Below, in pieces: positions 38,805 to 53,090 of a stretch of 64,000 nt of DNA. Below the pieces are notes generated by a model. The model was not told the DNA's origin. It ran no database searches and saw nothing but the letters and a program-made list of their open reading frames with translations. The stretch's first letter is position 1; every line of letters starts with the position of its first letter. The position numbers and the translations under genes were made by a program. The stretch covers positions 386,731 to 450,730 of the forward strand of contig VZRZ01003844.1 in the NCBI GenBank assembly GCA_013398175.1, read 5' to 3'. This stretch comes from Climacteris rufus. Taxonomy: Eukaryota; Chordata; Aves; Passeriformes; Climacteridae.

Positions 38805-39898
38805 ATCACTTTAAAACAGCCTTTGTCTTCCAGCTGAGGAGGACTAGGTTCAAAAGAACGGAACAAAGACAAGAATTCCTCATGCTGTTCTCAGGCTGGA
38901 GAGAATGATCTACCCCATAGAGAGGGTTCATCCCAGATGATTGCAGCAACTTGCAGAAAAATTGCAAGTTCTTCCACAATCCAGAAAATTTGTGGTTTGC
39001 TATACCCAGGGAAACAAGAAGGAAAGGAGCTATTTTCAGAGTTTTCATCTGCTTGGTAACAAGAATTAACTAAAAGTCAGGTCCGTCAAATTACAGAATC
39101 CTTGGAAGGAAGCTATGTACTCCCTCCAGTACTTCATATCAAAGTTATTCCTCCTGCTCATGTCTTTTTCCCCTACAGCTCAGAGGTACTGAGGGCACTC
39201 ACAGTTCCCCTCCCCAGCATCAGAGTAATAGCCAAAACCAGCAGTGAAAAAGTGTTCCCAGATCCAAAAAAATGTCCCTGTTTATTAACCCAAAAAGAGT
39301 GGTGTGATTTAAGCACCAAACTTCATAAGGGAATTCACCAATAAATTTAGGAAATAAAAACAGAAAAAGAACTCTGTCCACCCCTAATGTGAATACCAAG
39401 TCCAGTCTAACACCAAAGTCCTCTCATTCAAGGAAGCCTAAGCTTCTAAATAAAGACAAAGATTTTTTTCTAGGCACTAAGGTATCTGAAAGTTAAATTT
39501 TTCAGTCCCTGAGGTCCTTTGTAGAGGGAGCATTTAGGTCCCTCCACTTTGTGGAAGTAAATCAGCAGCACATACAAATACAAGGGCAAACTCACCCTTC
39601 AGAAGAGAGACAATCTTTCCAAAGCAACCCACAAGGTTTCAGGAAGGGACATTTCTTATCGCTGACACCAGCAGCAGATCTTTCTGTAACCTGACAGCAT
39701 GAAGGCTGAATTTGCTGAAAACCAAAATGGGGAGAGGGAAGAGTTATCATGAAGCGAACTTGGGAGGAAGAGTTATTATGCAGTGAAGCAACAGGTACAA
39801 GCAGCAGCCAGCAAATCACGATTACAGTGGGTACCAATTGTTTTTCCTCGCTAACAACAAACTCTTGATTACTTTAACATAATATAACAAAAATCTCT
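38805..39898. other. Intergenic sequence, nothing recognised
   Basis: A minus-strand open stretch at 39592-39837 opens with a hydrophobic run that looks like a signal peptide. Its first codon is TTG, not ATG, and no exon structure supports it, so it is left uncalled. Confidence 0.45.
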
Positions 39899-40120
39899 CG
39901 TGAAAATGCAAACACCTTCTCCCGCCGGCGTGAGGGCGGCTGGAGACGGTTCAGCGCCGCTGCCCCAGGGGCCGGGCAGGAGCATCCTGCGGGAATCGCT
40001 GGCTCCAGCTCAAATTATTCAGAGCAGTGCCATCTACCGGAGCCGGCTGCCGAAAGGCCTGGTCCTTGTTTTTCCTGGTTTTTGTTCCTGTTTATCTTTA
40101 ACTTGGGTGTTTTGATAGAC
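39899..40120. other. CpG-rich islet of unknown nature
   Basis: From about 39922 to 40060 I count roughly 13 CpG dinucleotides in an otherwise CpG-poor, AT-rich neighbourhood. The rest to 40120 is a T-rich stretch (ttgtttttcctggtttttgt). It is too short and isolated to call a gene promoter with confidence. It could be the promoter of a non-coding RNA, or a piece of a GC-rich ERV. A 71-codon open frame on + at 39900-40115 has no recognisable domain. Confidence 0.5.
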
Positions 40121-43100
40121 GAGGCAATGGCTAATGAATGCTAAGGATTTTAGAAGTACCCTTTCCATTTCATTAAAATGCCTCAAAAAATGTTTTCTAA
40201 AGGTTAAACTTCTCTGTATGATGCTCAGCTTCTTTAGATGTTTTGAATCATGAGGGAGACAAGGGACTTTTTTTTTTTAATTGATACTCTCCAGCACAAT
40301 AAAAGCTCAATCAGTAAAGCACTTGAGTAAATCCTCACCTTTAAGCATCTAAGTGGTTTCTCTGATGGTGGTGGAAATAATTGCATTTTCTCAAAGTCCT
40401 GTAGAGCAAGGAGTGAGATCAGGGTAAAAAAAGAAAAAAAACATATTTCTAAAAGTACCTGCCTCTTAGCTGTCAAAGAAAAAGTATTTGTCTCTTATTT
40501 ACCAAGGAACTTCCAAGATATATTCTGGATTTAGAATCATGCATGGGGGGGGGAAAAAGCAATGAGAAGAGTATGTGAAGTAAAACTTTAATTTTTTAAT
40601 GAAGAAAATATATATTTATTGCAAAATAATTCCACTGCTTGAACTTGAATGAATAGAGTATTTAAAGTCATTAACAAGTTAATATTGAGACGTTCAAAAA
40701 TTCTTTTATTTTTTAAAATTGTTTCTAGATTTTGCAGAACTGATGCTGATAACCTCAAATTCTTTCTGAACTTTTTAATACACTAAAAATCTTTCTCTAC
40801 TTGGTTGTTGAAGAGCATCAGGAATAATAATAATGCTAATTTTACAACCTGTTTACCAGGTCTAGTTTTACACTTGAGAAACTCAGACACTGAGAGTGTC
40901 TAAAGCTAGAATTTAAGCTGTGCTAATCAACCTTGGGTTATCAGGTGATAACCTGAGTTATCAATGGAGTCTGTAGCAGATATAAAAGGTGTTTCCCTTA
41001 TCACTTTATGGACTGTAAAAAGAAGATGATGAGGAAACAATTTTCAAAATAAAAATAAAGGACCTCTAGTGAAAGTATCCTCCTTATATTTTTAAAGAAA
41101 AAATTCTTAGAACTTGTAATTAAATTGTGGACTTCCATATTACATTTTGTTATGGATATCAAAAGTATAGAAATATGCTCCAAAAGGATCATCTAAATTT
41201 ATGGATGATAACTACATTAAAGAGTTATAATACTATATTTTTGTTTTTCAGAACTTCTGTTTTATATCCTTATGTATATTCAAAGTACATTTTCAAACAG
41301 CTCCTGCATCAGTCGTGAGTGTGCTCAGCACCACCACAGATCTATCCCTAGGTCTCTCACACTGTTCTCCAGGCAAAGTGACACACATCATTAGTGGCCA
41401 GCTGTGATCATTTTGTCTTGCAAGTTGCTGCTACATCTACAGAAAGGTTTTGAGCACCCATGCATAGTATGATGGCCTCTGTTGGCAGCCAGGGAGTCTC
41501 TGAAGAGCCAGTCAGCTCCTCCAGAGCAGCAGAAGTTCCTTAAAACCCTGGTATGCAATTTTAGCCAGCACATTTGCCTAAACCCCACTAAGATGGGATT
41601 TCCTTAAGTGCGGGGTGATCCCTCAAACATCTAATCCAAGAGAGAGCACTGGAGCACTCTTCTAGGAGAAGCTTGATGCTTCAAAGGAAAACTATTTCTT
41701 TGGAAGAAAAAGGAACTTCTAAAATTAGGCTAGTTGGTTTAGGACCTGATGAGTAGCTACAGCTGGCACAGGAAGCTGTACAAAGTGAGGGAAACGAGGA
41801 GCATCTATTATCTGCCCTGACTGCAAGCAGGCCCACAAACACCTATTTCCAGCCACTCAAGAGTCAACCAACAGTGCTTACTCTCTGTACCAGATCCAGC
41901 AGGGCCTTGTGCAGCATTGCTGGTTTTGGGATTGAAACTTTTCATTTCATTATCAAGTTCCTACATCAATTCTCCCAGCATCCTGTGTCATGATTCAAGA
42001 GCTTTTCAAAGATGAAAGCGGGGGGTTGTAAACAAAAAAGGCTGAACTACATGACAAAAAAATAAGGCATTGCAAGCAGTTCCGTGGTTATGAAGGCATC
42101 TGCACCGACCTTCTAAGAGCAGAGGAGGAGTGCAAGCAAGAGAAGAGTGGCAGAAAAGCAGATAGAGACAGACAAGCTCAGGAGACCAGACAGTCTTTCT
42201 TATTGGAACACAAAACATTTCATTTCAGTCTTGGAGGATGTGAAGTCTTGGAGTTCTTGGATCTTGTAGTTCTGTGGCTTGCCACCACTGCTGGGTGATA
42301 ATAAGGGAGCTGGATGAGTGACCAGTTGACATGGGAGGTAATAAGAAATTGGATTTTACAGTGAAAAAAATTGAACATGCAGTGAGGATAGTAATAATAG
42401 TAATAATTGGAAGACCTCTGAGTGCTCACAGAGCACTGCTCAAAGGACCATTTTGCTATTTGTTCCCCAAGCAAACTGCACAGGTTTGAATCAGGTAGTT
42501 ACTGAAGCATGGTGGTTTTTTACCAGGAAAGGGAAAACCAAGTCCATTTGACCAGAAATAAGCTGAATTTAGAGAAAATAAATGTGCTTATCAGTCCTTC
42601 CATTTTATTTTGTATTTTACATATAAAGTGCATGATATCGTATTTATGTTGTTCTGAACTACAACACAGAACTGACAGGAATACCTTTGTCTGGAATGTA
42701 AGCATGATGGGGAGTCTGAATCTTTCCGTCCTACACCACATATATACATACTTGTACACGGTCATATATATGCCTATATACATACATGTATGTGCCTGTA
42801 TTTTGAGCTTAATAAGTACCTGTGACAGTATCTCTTAGCATTAATGGATTGTCTCTGGAGCAAAAGGACAAGAATTTAATGTATTTGTCGGATTAGTTTT
42901 TTGCAATGTGCAACACAGTTGTGATTTTTTAACATGAAGAAAATCACACTACTGTACACTTACATTCTCCATGCTGAATTTAATCACATGTAATTTTTAT
43001 GCCTGTCACAAATAGATAGGATTACTACTGGGAGACATCTACAGGTGGGAATTGAATGTGTTATTTATTATGTCTTTAAAAAGAGTGAGCCTGTCACGGA

Positions 43101-44064
43101 TGTCCTAAAGTTTTGTGCAGAATGCAATGCCTGGTTAGCTCCCTAATAGCTCTCCGCTGCTTCATGCCTAAGGCAGAGGACTGTGATGCTAAGGATCATT
43201 TTTAGATCCCTGGGCTCAAGAGAGTCCTGAACAATCTACACTGCGATGCTGAGGGACAGTCAGTGTGAATAGATCTTGGGGAGCACAGCCAAGGACCAGC
43301 CTGACACACTCCCATTGCAGCCTTGCTGCTCCACCTCTGGTATGGAGGCAGGGTGGATGATGGGATCCAGGGCATGTGGAGCTTGCTGGGGCACTGCAGA
43401 CCTGGCTTTGTCCATGAGCGTAAGTCACTCTCTAACTGCAGGCTTGTATTTGCTGGGCCAGGAATCATTCTCAGGTTCTCTTTTACTTATATCCCTCCTG
43501 TACACACTCTTCACTGGATTTTAAATAGGCCTGCAATTGAAATACAACACGAAAGTAGCAGGAAAATCTGCTTATGGATTTAGCATCACATATCCAACTG
43601 TGATGTATTACAGAATCCTAGTCCTTTCAGCAGCCCACAGTTGTGTTAGCTACCTGCAGACACCAGGGATGGGACATGGCAGCCCAGGTCACTGTAGATG
43701 ACATCAGGTAAGATGGAGTCTTTGGATTTGATTTAGACAGAATTCTTCTTCCTACAACAGTCCTCATGAGAATGCCCCAACCCACTTCTGACACGTGGGA
43801 GATCCAGAGACACATTGGGAACGTTCATAAGGTAGTGCTGTTGGCTTTTACATGCTGGAAAAGGAAACAAATAGTATATAGTACACAATCCTGCTGCATA
43901 ACAACAAAATCCAAATACTCAAGCCTAAAAAAAGGTTGGTGGAAGCCTGGCCAACACCAGTTGCTTAAATAGAGGTAATCACTTGGCTTCAACTTTTGAG
44001 AGAGCATTAATATTAAAAAAAAATCTTCATTTATGACCCACTTCTTCACTTGTATCATGAAACG

Positions 44065-44087
44065 CTCACACTTCTGACAAGTGTGAG
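44065..44087. repeat. Perfect inverted repeat, 9-bp arms
   Basis: ctcacactt and aagtgtgag flank a five-base loop (ctgac). This is read directly and its function is unknown. Confidence 0.7.
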
Positions 44088-45638
44088 AAGGCTCCTCATT
44101 ATGAGTGTTTCTTGACCTTACTTTCTGAATTAGATTTGCTAAATGTTGGCTGCCAGCTGAGAAGTGAAACCTGTCATCAGTTCCTGTGTTGGCTGTTCTG
44201 GGACAGCAGCTTCAGGTGCTAAGTCTTGAGATTGGTTCCCTGCAGGTTTTGAAGATGATGGAGGAGGTTTAGTACATTTTATAACTATCACACATAATTG
44301 CATTTCCTACATGCATTGGGATGTATCCACTGTATTTGCACACTTAGGGATCACTAAGTTATATACACAGAGTCCTTCAAGCAAGTCAGATGCTAATTTA
44401 GCATATTTCCAAGCTGTTTGCCTATGGCTAACATTTATGACCCACAGGAGATTTCTGCCCCTCTGGAGAGGCAACTGGGGGTCAGACTGGGGTGTCCAAG
44501 GGGATTAGACAATTTCTTAGCCAATTAAATCCACATAACACTCATGCTATTCTGGTTCCAGATAAGCCCATCCCTACACCCCAGAAATAGCTTGGTATTG
44601 TACAGCCCCACCACAGCTTCACCACCAACCACAAAACTCCCTGGGGCCAGAAGCAGCTGCCACCTTTACACAGCTTTGTGATCCTCAGTGAATCAAAGGC
44701 AATGCCTGTAAATTAGTCTCAGAATTTTCCAGTTTATTATAAGATTTACAGCAGGGACAGAACTAGAAAAGCACAATGAGTAAAAAAAAGTCATGCAGGT
44801 GATGACAAACAAGCTAAAGAAGTAGCTGCAGTTACCTAGAGGTATGTCTTTGTGCTTTACAAAAATGAATATTTTTTAATAGAAAGGTGTGATTATCGGT
44901 CATGTTCAGCAGGCTAGTTAAAATAAAAGTTTTATTAAAATTCGCCAGTTATGCAAGAAAGAAAAAAAAAGAATACCTTATTTGAGAAAAAAATTAGTAT
45001 TACTCTTAAAGTTTTGACCCTCCAAACAACAAAACACTTACACAAATGCTTGTCTTCAATCATATGCTGAAGTTCCCATAACCAGTGAAATAAAACATAA
45101 TGGGATTTCAGAGTGTTTTGAATCAGCTACAAATTTAATTTTCCTGTTGAATTCCGTTTCAGTTATATTTCATCATAAAATATGAAGGTCATGGAGGAAG
45201 AGTTTTTAATTGGCTTTGGTATTTCTAAACAAATTTCTTGAATCAGTCCATTTGTAAAATATGGGGTTTCAGAATTCCCTAAACTGAGTGGTCAGTAAAA
45301 GTCACAAACCTTCTGGTATGATAAAACCACAATTCAGCACGTTGGCAAAATCCAAGTTTTTGGATAACAGTACTACCAGTATAATTTAGGTTAGGGTTTT
45401 TTGATAGTTTTTTATATATATATATAATTTAGTCGAGTCATTTTCCCTCAATTAACTTAGAGAATCTGTGTATCAGACTGTATGAAAAGGGTGTAGAAGA
45501 CATAATCTTACATAAAACTTAAAAGTAAATGTAGCTACATGTACAGAGCAAGCAGATTATTTCACTATTTTAATTTGCCAAATTTCAAATTTGGCATATA
45601 TGTCAATATTTACCTTGTAACTAGTAGCTAGTAGCTAG

Positions 45639-45672
45639 TTTCTACTGTAACTAGCTAGTGTTACAGTAGAAA
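45639..45672. repeat. Perfect inverted repeat, 13-bp arms, CTAG-rich loop
   Basis: Arms tttctactgtaac and gttacagtagaaa are exact reverse complements around tagctagt. Just upstream, 45619-45639 is a run of ctagtag/tagctag units, so the loop and the flank share the same short word. Confidence 0.85.
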
Positions 45673-46126
45673 GAATAAAAAAAATGATTAGCCTGAAGAA
45701 AATCAGGTTCATAGAGTGGCCGTTTAGCCACTAAAACCCAGGATCAATCATGGCTCATTGGTTGAATGCCACATCATTAAGGTATAACTCAAAAACATTT
45801 CCAGTCATTCTGCTGTGGGTTTGGACACATTCTTAAATGTGAAAACACCATGCCTGAAGAAACTGTGCTGTCAGGTAGGTCACAGAGCACTTAAATGTTC
45901 AGGACGCAGAGAAGTGGGCAGGAACTCCAATCTCAGAACTCCACTATCACATGATAAAAATGATTGATATTCTACAAGTTGAACTCTAAACATCATGTGC
46001 AAAGATAGCCTCAAGATTTCAAAGCTTAGACAGGAGTTTTTGCGTGTTGATTGATGGCCCTGTGTCACTCTGGTTTATGGGTTATGACCATTGGAGACTT
46101 CAAAACGAACTAAGCCAAACATAATA

Positions 46127-46154
46127 GCATCCTTGCTCAGTGAAGCAAGGATGC
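46127..46154. repeat. Perfect inverted repeat, 11-bp arms, 6-base loop
   Basis: gcatccttgct and agcaaggatgc are exact reverse complements around cagtga. This is read directly and no associated element is visible. Confidence 0.8.
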
Positions 46155-49100
46155 AGGACTCAGAAACCAAACTGTTCTGTCAAAAAATAAAATACTTAGC
46201 TCAAAAAATCTGTCAGACTTTCAACACTTTTGACAGCTTCCATATTCAATGCATACAAAAGAGACTGTGATGAATACAGTCAAAGCATCCAAAATATTTC
46301 TTTGACATTAAAAATCCCTAATCTCGTATATTATCCTTAAAAATTCACAAATCTCTTTTATTTAGGTCTCCTTGTCTTGGTTGTTCTTTAGAAGAAACAT
46401 CTTCATTAAAGTAAGCAAAAATAAACTATTCTTCTTATAATGGGTTGCATTGGAAGCTGTCCTTACATACAGTACAAAAGTACGGTAATCTTTAATGAGA
46501 CTAATGAACAGCTTATTTTAACTGAAAAATAGCTATGTTTTAAGCACACAAATATCAAGTCTGTTCATCCTGTATTAGTACTGTCATTTCTTGTGACAGA
46601 AGGAATTTTTCTCAGATTCTAAAATGAAATGTATATTTATGATCATAATTACCCAATCCTTCAAATTCATCCATAGTTGTTATAAGGACGTCACTTTGTA
46701 AGGTATTTGCAGTTAATTTGCAATCTTCTGTTCTTTAATTTCATTAGGAATCCTGTCTCATATCATTCTTGTTCAAAATGAAAAATCACATAAAACTGCA
46801 TTATTAATATGTTGCTGAACTTTTTTGTCATTTGGAAAGCTGCAAACAGCATAGAGTTTATGAACTCTCACCAAATTCAACAGAAGAGTTTTAGATCAGA
46901 CATAAACAATCTAAGGAAAGACATCTATCCAAAATTATACAAGAATAAGTGATCATATTTTCTTAATTTTGTACTGAAGGCATACATAAAAGATTTTAAC
47001 TCAGATTTACTGGTCAGTGGTGACTTTCCAGGAGACATTTTCAAGACAACTAGAAAAATAAAAAATGAACATTGTTAAAAGGTAAAAAAATTCTAATAAC
47101 TCAGAAACCATGCTGTCACAATTTCATCACTCATACAGTTTAGATCAAAGCAAAAATACCTGACTGGTCTTTTTTTCATTCCTATAGCATCTTTGCTTCA
47201 TATCTGCTTTGACTTTAAACTCTACTTTTCTTCTTGGGAAAACTGACAGCTAGATCCTGTCTTTCTGTCTTGCAGGTGACATGTGCAATCGTGTACCTCA
47301 GCATCCCAAGGAACAAGGCTGGAGCTACAGGAACAGAAAGTATGACACAAAGTACACAGAGAGCCAGAACCTCATGTGCCTCCTCTACAATCTCTGGACA
47401 TGAGGATTGCTCTCTACAAGATATGAGTGGAAAAGTATCTGTTTAGTGGAGAATTTCCAGGTGCCTATAAGATTTTTTAAAGCCTTACGCATTGCAATAG
47501 TTTTTAATTCTCCATCAAGCTAGTATTGCAAACTAGCTCTTCTGCCATTAAATTCATAGATACATTACTCTACATTTTTATGGAAGCAGGACTTTAGCAT
47601 GCACTTTGGAAAGGATGCTATTTGTATAGGGTTTGGGTTTTTTCAGACCTTCCATTCAGCATTTGGTTGGACAACAAAAATTTAGGCTAAATAATTTTCT
47701 CTTTTTTCTAAATATACATATGCTTATATATAGGTTACTATTCCTCATATATGGACTAGTAGGTGAGATTACTTAATATGAGCAGTTTCAAATCCATTTT
47801 ATTGATAGCCACAGTTGAGTCTAGATCTAGCTTGCCCAACTTAAGGAAATTGAAATGGTGCCTACATTAGAATTCTAGTTGCTTTAGCCGGCCCAGTTGT
47901 CAATGAAGAGAGGTAGACATCTACCAAGGCAATTCAGCTGCATCTGACTCTGCAGACACCATGAATGTGGAGCTTCACATGCATAAAGTGAAACCTTACA
48001 CCTGACAAAACCACCAGTCGCTACCAAAATATGGAGAACGTCTCAATTACTCAATACAAACTTCACCTGTGTGGCACTCCATCCTGATAGTCCATGATAG
48101 GTGTCTCACATCTGTAGTACTCTGATGTGAAAAGACAGGTTGTCAGACTCGACCAACAGAAACTGGCTGTTCAGAAAAGGCTTTCCTAATCATCTTTCCA
48201 CTATTCAAGAGTTACACTAGAACAGAAGAAATGCACCCACAGTGTAAATACAGCATGCAACACCTTGGTATTTGTTTTTGTTGCCATTGTATCTTGAGGG
48301 AAAGGTAACAGGCATTTTAAGCCCAAAAGTTATGTCTTAAAAGCATGAGAGTTTCTTCTCCCTTAAAGCTACCACAAGGAATAGCATAGTCCTTAGCCTA
48401 TAGTGTAAACTGAAACACGGGTCATTTGTTTCAGAACAGTGTTAATTCTTCAGAAAATGTGAACACCGCTATTTGTTTCTGTGCCAGTGGCCTGAAGGAA
48501 ACAGGTTAACTGGTTTGTTGACCTTTGGGAAGAAAAATACATGGCAACCTCAAAAGACTTTATGAATTCTAGATTGACTCCTCTCTATACACTGGTGCAA
48601 TTCTGTTGATATGAACAGCATAGTCCCCAAAAGACTGCCTAAATGTAAAGTGAAACACATCCACTAAACTCTGAGCAGATTTTCATCTATAAGAAGAAAA
48701 AAATCTAAAACAGTATTTTAAAAGGGAGAGGACAAATTTTCCACTTAAATATTCCCACCTGCATCAGTACCACTAACATCACAACAGGCAAGCTCAGTGG
48801 GTTCCAGCTGTTGTGAACACCAGGTAGCCTCATCCTGGTCCTCATCCATAGCTGTTGAAGTGCTCGTTTCTTATAGGACTGGGAAGGAGTGCAGATTTCC
48901 ATCTGTTTCAACTGAAGTTCTGGGAATCTTCAACCACACAAATGTCTTTGGGATTGAAAACGTGAGCAGACTTTTCAAAATAAATACATAAAATATCTTT
49001 AAAATATCAACCATTAAGGATCCACCATTGTAAATTAAAGCTGGCTTCCTGTACCAGAACACAGAGTCAAGTGAGACACATAGACTTCTTTACTTCTGAG

Positions 49101-52100
49101 GAGTATCAGAGTTTATGTTGGTAAGGAATGTTTCTGATAAAATCTTGGTGGTAATAATTTCATTTCTATACTCACAAGAAAACCTACTAATAATTTTTAC
49201 AGCTCTGCTTTCCTTCACTGCACTGTGTTTAACTGAGTAAGGTCTTTTTTACAACCATACCTAATGACAGATACTGCCAAGAGAGAAATTTTTATAAGCC
49301 TTATTAATAGGAGTTTCTTATAGCTCAAGTATTTAATATGTAATGTTCTTTCTGCTACTTAATAAGAATTGTGACACAGAGACCTATTGTACTGAAAAAA
49401 AATATAATTCATGTTCTATTTTTTCTTGTTTGTAGCATCTCTATTCCTTTCTTTAAGTTAGGAAGTAGTCATACAAGGACTTCCCAGAACCAAGCAGCAC
49501 TAGCCTGAAGGAGTAAGACTGTTGGGTTCACGGAATTTTACAGAGGAATTTGGCTAATGATCACAAGCTCAACACCACACAAAAATTTCTGAACCTGTTT
49601 TCTGAAGCTTCACATTCAAAGGGATTTTTCTCTCTACAAACAGATGTTTGCAAAAAGGAAACTGGAGTGATAATTTGGTTGGATAAGCAAATGCTTTCTG
49701 AACTGGGAAAGGCAGTCTTCATGCAATGAAGTCCCAGCTTGAACAGCAGATGTCCCACTTAAGCAAAACTCCATTTAATTATTCCAGATGAAAGGTCAAG
49801 ATGTTTTAGTGCCTAGGGTAGTACAGGGTAGCACTTGAGCATCCAGCTATACCACCAGTAGTGCAAGAATTAAATATTCAATCTTCAGCTGTAATGAAGT
49901 GCATGTTTCTTCTAGGGAAATAATTACAAAAAAAATAATTGTGCAAGTCTGATTGCATTTTGCCTTAACCTACCTTCTTATTTTCATATAGCCTCAGACA
50001 AAAGCTCCAGTTGCCAGTAGCCCCAGGGGTTCTATATGAAAGTAGTGAATCCAAAGCAGTGAAGACCTGCAGGTGTATTTAGGGGCTTAAGAGCATTTTC
50101 CATGGATTACAGGCTGTTTTGTTCTGATGCTGAGGTGCAAACACTCACTAAATGGTCAAATTGAAAGCTCAGAAAGAAATGGCAGTTGAAAGAGAAAAGG
50201 CAGGAAATGATGTCAGTTCACAAAGTCCCCTTCAAAGAAGGTTCAATTACATCCATAAAGAAGGCTCAATAAAGTGATCACAAAAATAGCCTGTTGAATA
50301 ACTTCACTTAATGCAAATGCAGGTGTTCACAAGAGGCTGTGCTACAAAGCAGATGTTTGGCTTGGATGGAAATATTTTCACATTAGTTCATCAAGACAGT
50401 TGCTAAAAGAATCTCCACTACTACTGTGGCATGAAGCTTGTATGTGGATCCTTAAATGCAACACATGACAATTTACTCTGTTTAGGAGAACCAGAATCTT
50501 GGATTGGATTCAGCTTTAAGAACAAGATTCATCTGTTGATACAAAGTAATCAACAGAGAACTGTGGACAACATACATTATTTTTAGAATGCATATTGTTA
50601 AAAGCATTTATTTCCTTTGTAATTTGGCAGTTGCAGGGCAGGTTGACAGGAAAGGATGGAGAAAATACTTTTCAACTTAGTGCTGCTCTGAGAAAAAGGA
50701 CCATAAGTACTCACTTGCTCAACAAGTGTGCATACTTGGAAGTTTGGACACCTCCCCTTCACCTGCGATCCATAGGCTCTTCTTACATTTGTTCTTGGTC
50801 CACTTCTGTCTTCACCTCTCGTTGCTCATCACAGCATGAACTAAGCTCTTGGTGCACCAGTCCCACAGAGCATCTGGCACAACTTCCGAGGTTTCTTTGA
50901 GAAGAAACAAGGACACAGTTGTGCCAAGCACCTAAAACTAAGCAGTGCTCCCAGGTTCCCTAATGCAGAATTTTGGTACACCCATGTTTAAATTGAACCC
51001 TGAGAACAGCCACAGCTTCTACCTCATCTCTATCTAGCAATGCTACCTGCATTAACATTGTCCACACTGAGCTTGCTAGTGGAGCCTAGCAAGTGGAGTC
51101 TGCAGCCAACTGAATTATGTATTGACATGCGAATTAATGTTTTTAAGTACATCCCGTCATTTAATGTATAAAGGGTAGCATGCTCTGTAACTATTACAAA
51201 TTTCTGGTTTCCTCCCTGTGGCTCTAAACCAAATCTCATTTACAAGTGGGAATGTGTTATTCTGCGTAGTGAATACCTGACCTTTTATTTCTACAAAATA
51301 ATATCCAGAAACAGTGCCAGAGCATGTAGTGCCACTGACAGGGTGACACTGCAGCACTTTATATGCACATTTTATTGGGAAAAGTACTTAGAAAAAGCTG
51401 CAGGATTCCAATTAAACTTTATCACTTGACTATGCATGCCCACAATAACAAGATTGTATATTAATACGGCTGTGACCCCGACACATGTGGAGCTGGTCAG
51501 AGTTATACACACTGTCAGCTGCAACACTTCCTCTAGCAGGAAACTCTGATGGAGAGAAGATACTTAAAGCAAAGAAATTTCTGCAGTGTGATGGTAATGG
51601 AATATAAGTGCTTTACTGATAGAGACTGCACTTAGGTATTGTGCTTAAATGTGTTGCTGAATTAAAGCCTTAGGACTTTTCATTCCATGTTTACACTTAA
51701 CAGTTCCCTTAGTATTTACTTTGCTATTGCATAAATATATCTGTGATGATCATCTTACCTGTATGTGACTGCAACCCAGACAGTCATTAAGTAACCATCA
51801 CAAAATTGTAGTAGTATTGTTCCTATATCACAGATACCTGCAGGATTGTTCTCCACAACATATGGAGATAGCCAGGAGCTTATGACAGGATATATTTGTG
51901 ATTGACTCTGGATGCATCCCACAGTACCAAAAGCTTTGGTTGCCTAAGTTTGCTCACTGACTCACAGTCAGGTCAAGCTTAATTCCTTCACCAAGGGTTG
52001 AATGCAGTTTTAAAATTCAAGAAGCCTCAAAATGGAACCTTGGTCTGCCCAGAGTGTTTTTTCATTTCTCCAAAGTAGACATTTTTCTGAATGAGGAATA

Positions 52101-53090
52101 CAGGTTAGTATCTAAGGATTTCAACAGCTATCAAATGTAATTTTAAACTAAAAATACTTTAACAACTTTTGGAATAAAGACTTTGTTTTGTCCAGCAGAG
52201 GGAGACCAGAGTTTTAGAGAAATGTAATGCAAACATTAAGTGTAACACAGAAAAACATTGTTTCACTCAAATGTATCAGATATAGATTTTAATTTTTAAG
52301 ACATAGTATCTTATATAGACCATATCTGTATTATATAGACCTTTAAAAATAGGCAAAATATGATGTAAATCAGACTTAAAACCATATCATAGTGCTTGAT
52401 CAAAGTGTACGACTTGTAGTCATCCCACTTTGTCTGATTGTACAGAAATAATAAAAGAAAACACAGACAAGTTAAAATCTAATCAAATTCTATAATAAAA
52501 TAAAATAAACAAAGTGTGTTTTACATGAGGAAAAACCTGCCACGAGTGTGTACTCAGGAAAAGATCAATGGAGACCTAGAGGAAGCTCTCTGCAGAGAGT
52601 GGCCCTGTAAATCGTGATCCCAGACAGGACACCCAGTCCCTGGACCAGTCAGTTCAACTCTCATCTCCTAGTTTCACTACTGAAGAAATTAATCACTCAT
52701 TGCCTACTGCAAAAGCAGTTTTAAAGCTACAGACAGTGGTTTTTGACTTCACTGCCCCTTATCAGGCACAGTGCATTGTTCAAAGGCTACTCAGATTCAC
52801 AGATGCAGCAAAAAAGATCCACTCAACAAGCAGTTCTTGGGTTTTCTTTGTCATACACATAGCTGATATGCTTTGGAGATTAGTGCATTATCAGGATGGT
52901 TGCATAACTGAAAGGGTGGTGAATAACATTACAAACCAATAAACAAACTGCCAGGTATGAGAAGAACAAGCAGAACCAGTATAGGCTTAACACAGAGAGA
53001 AAAGTGGCAAATCCTCCCATGAGAGACTTTCAAAGTAGAAAGAAAAATCTTGTACCTTACCCATATATTCTCTGCTTGTTCTGTTTTAAT

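Larger units (their letters stand above)
40121..53090. other. Intergenic sequence, no recognised gene or transposon
   Basis: About 13 kb without a protein-like open frame or a recognisable mobile element. It contains perfect hairpins at 44065-44087, 45639-45672 and 46127-46154, an AT run near 45413-45426, and A-rich runs. Open frames of up to about 110 codons here show no domain and overlap one another on both strands. Confidence 0.5.

Noticed and set aside
39592..39837. Minus-strand frame with a signal-peptide-like start and glycosylation-like NNSSS, near a strong donor (gtgagt)
   Set aside because: The frame opens at TTG, no ATG precedes the hydrophobic run in frame, and no convincing upstream exon is visible.
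40921..40966. ggttatc/gataacc palindrome cluster
   Set aside because: The arms are only seven bases and recur by short duplication. This is within chance for AT-rich DNA.
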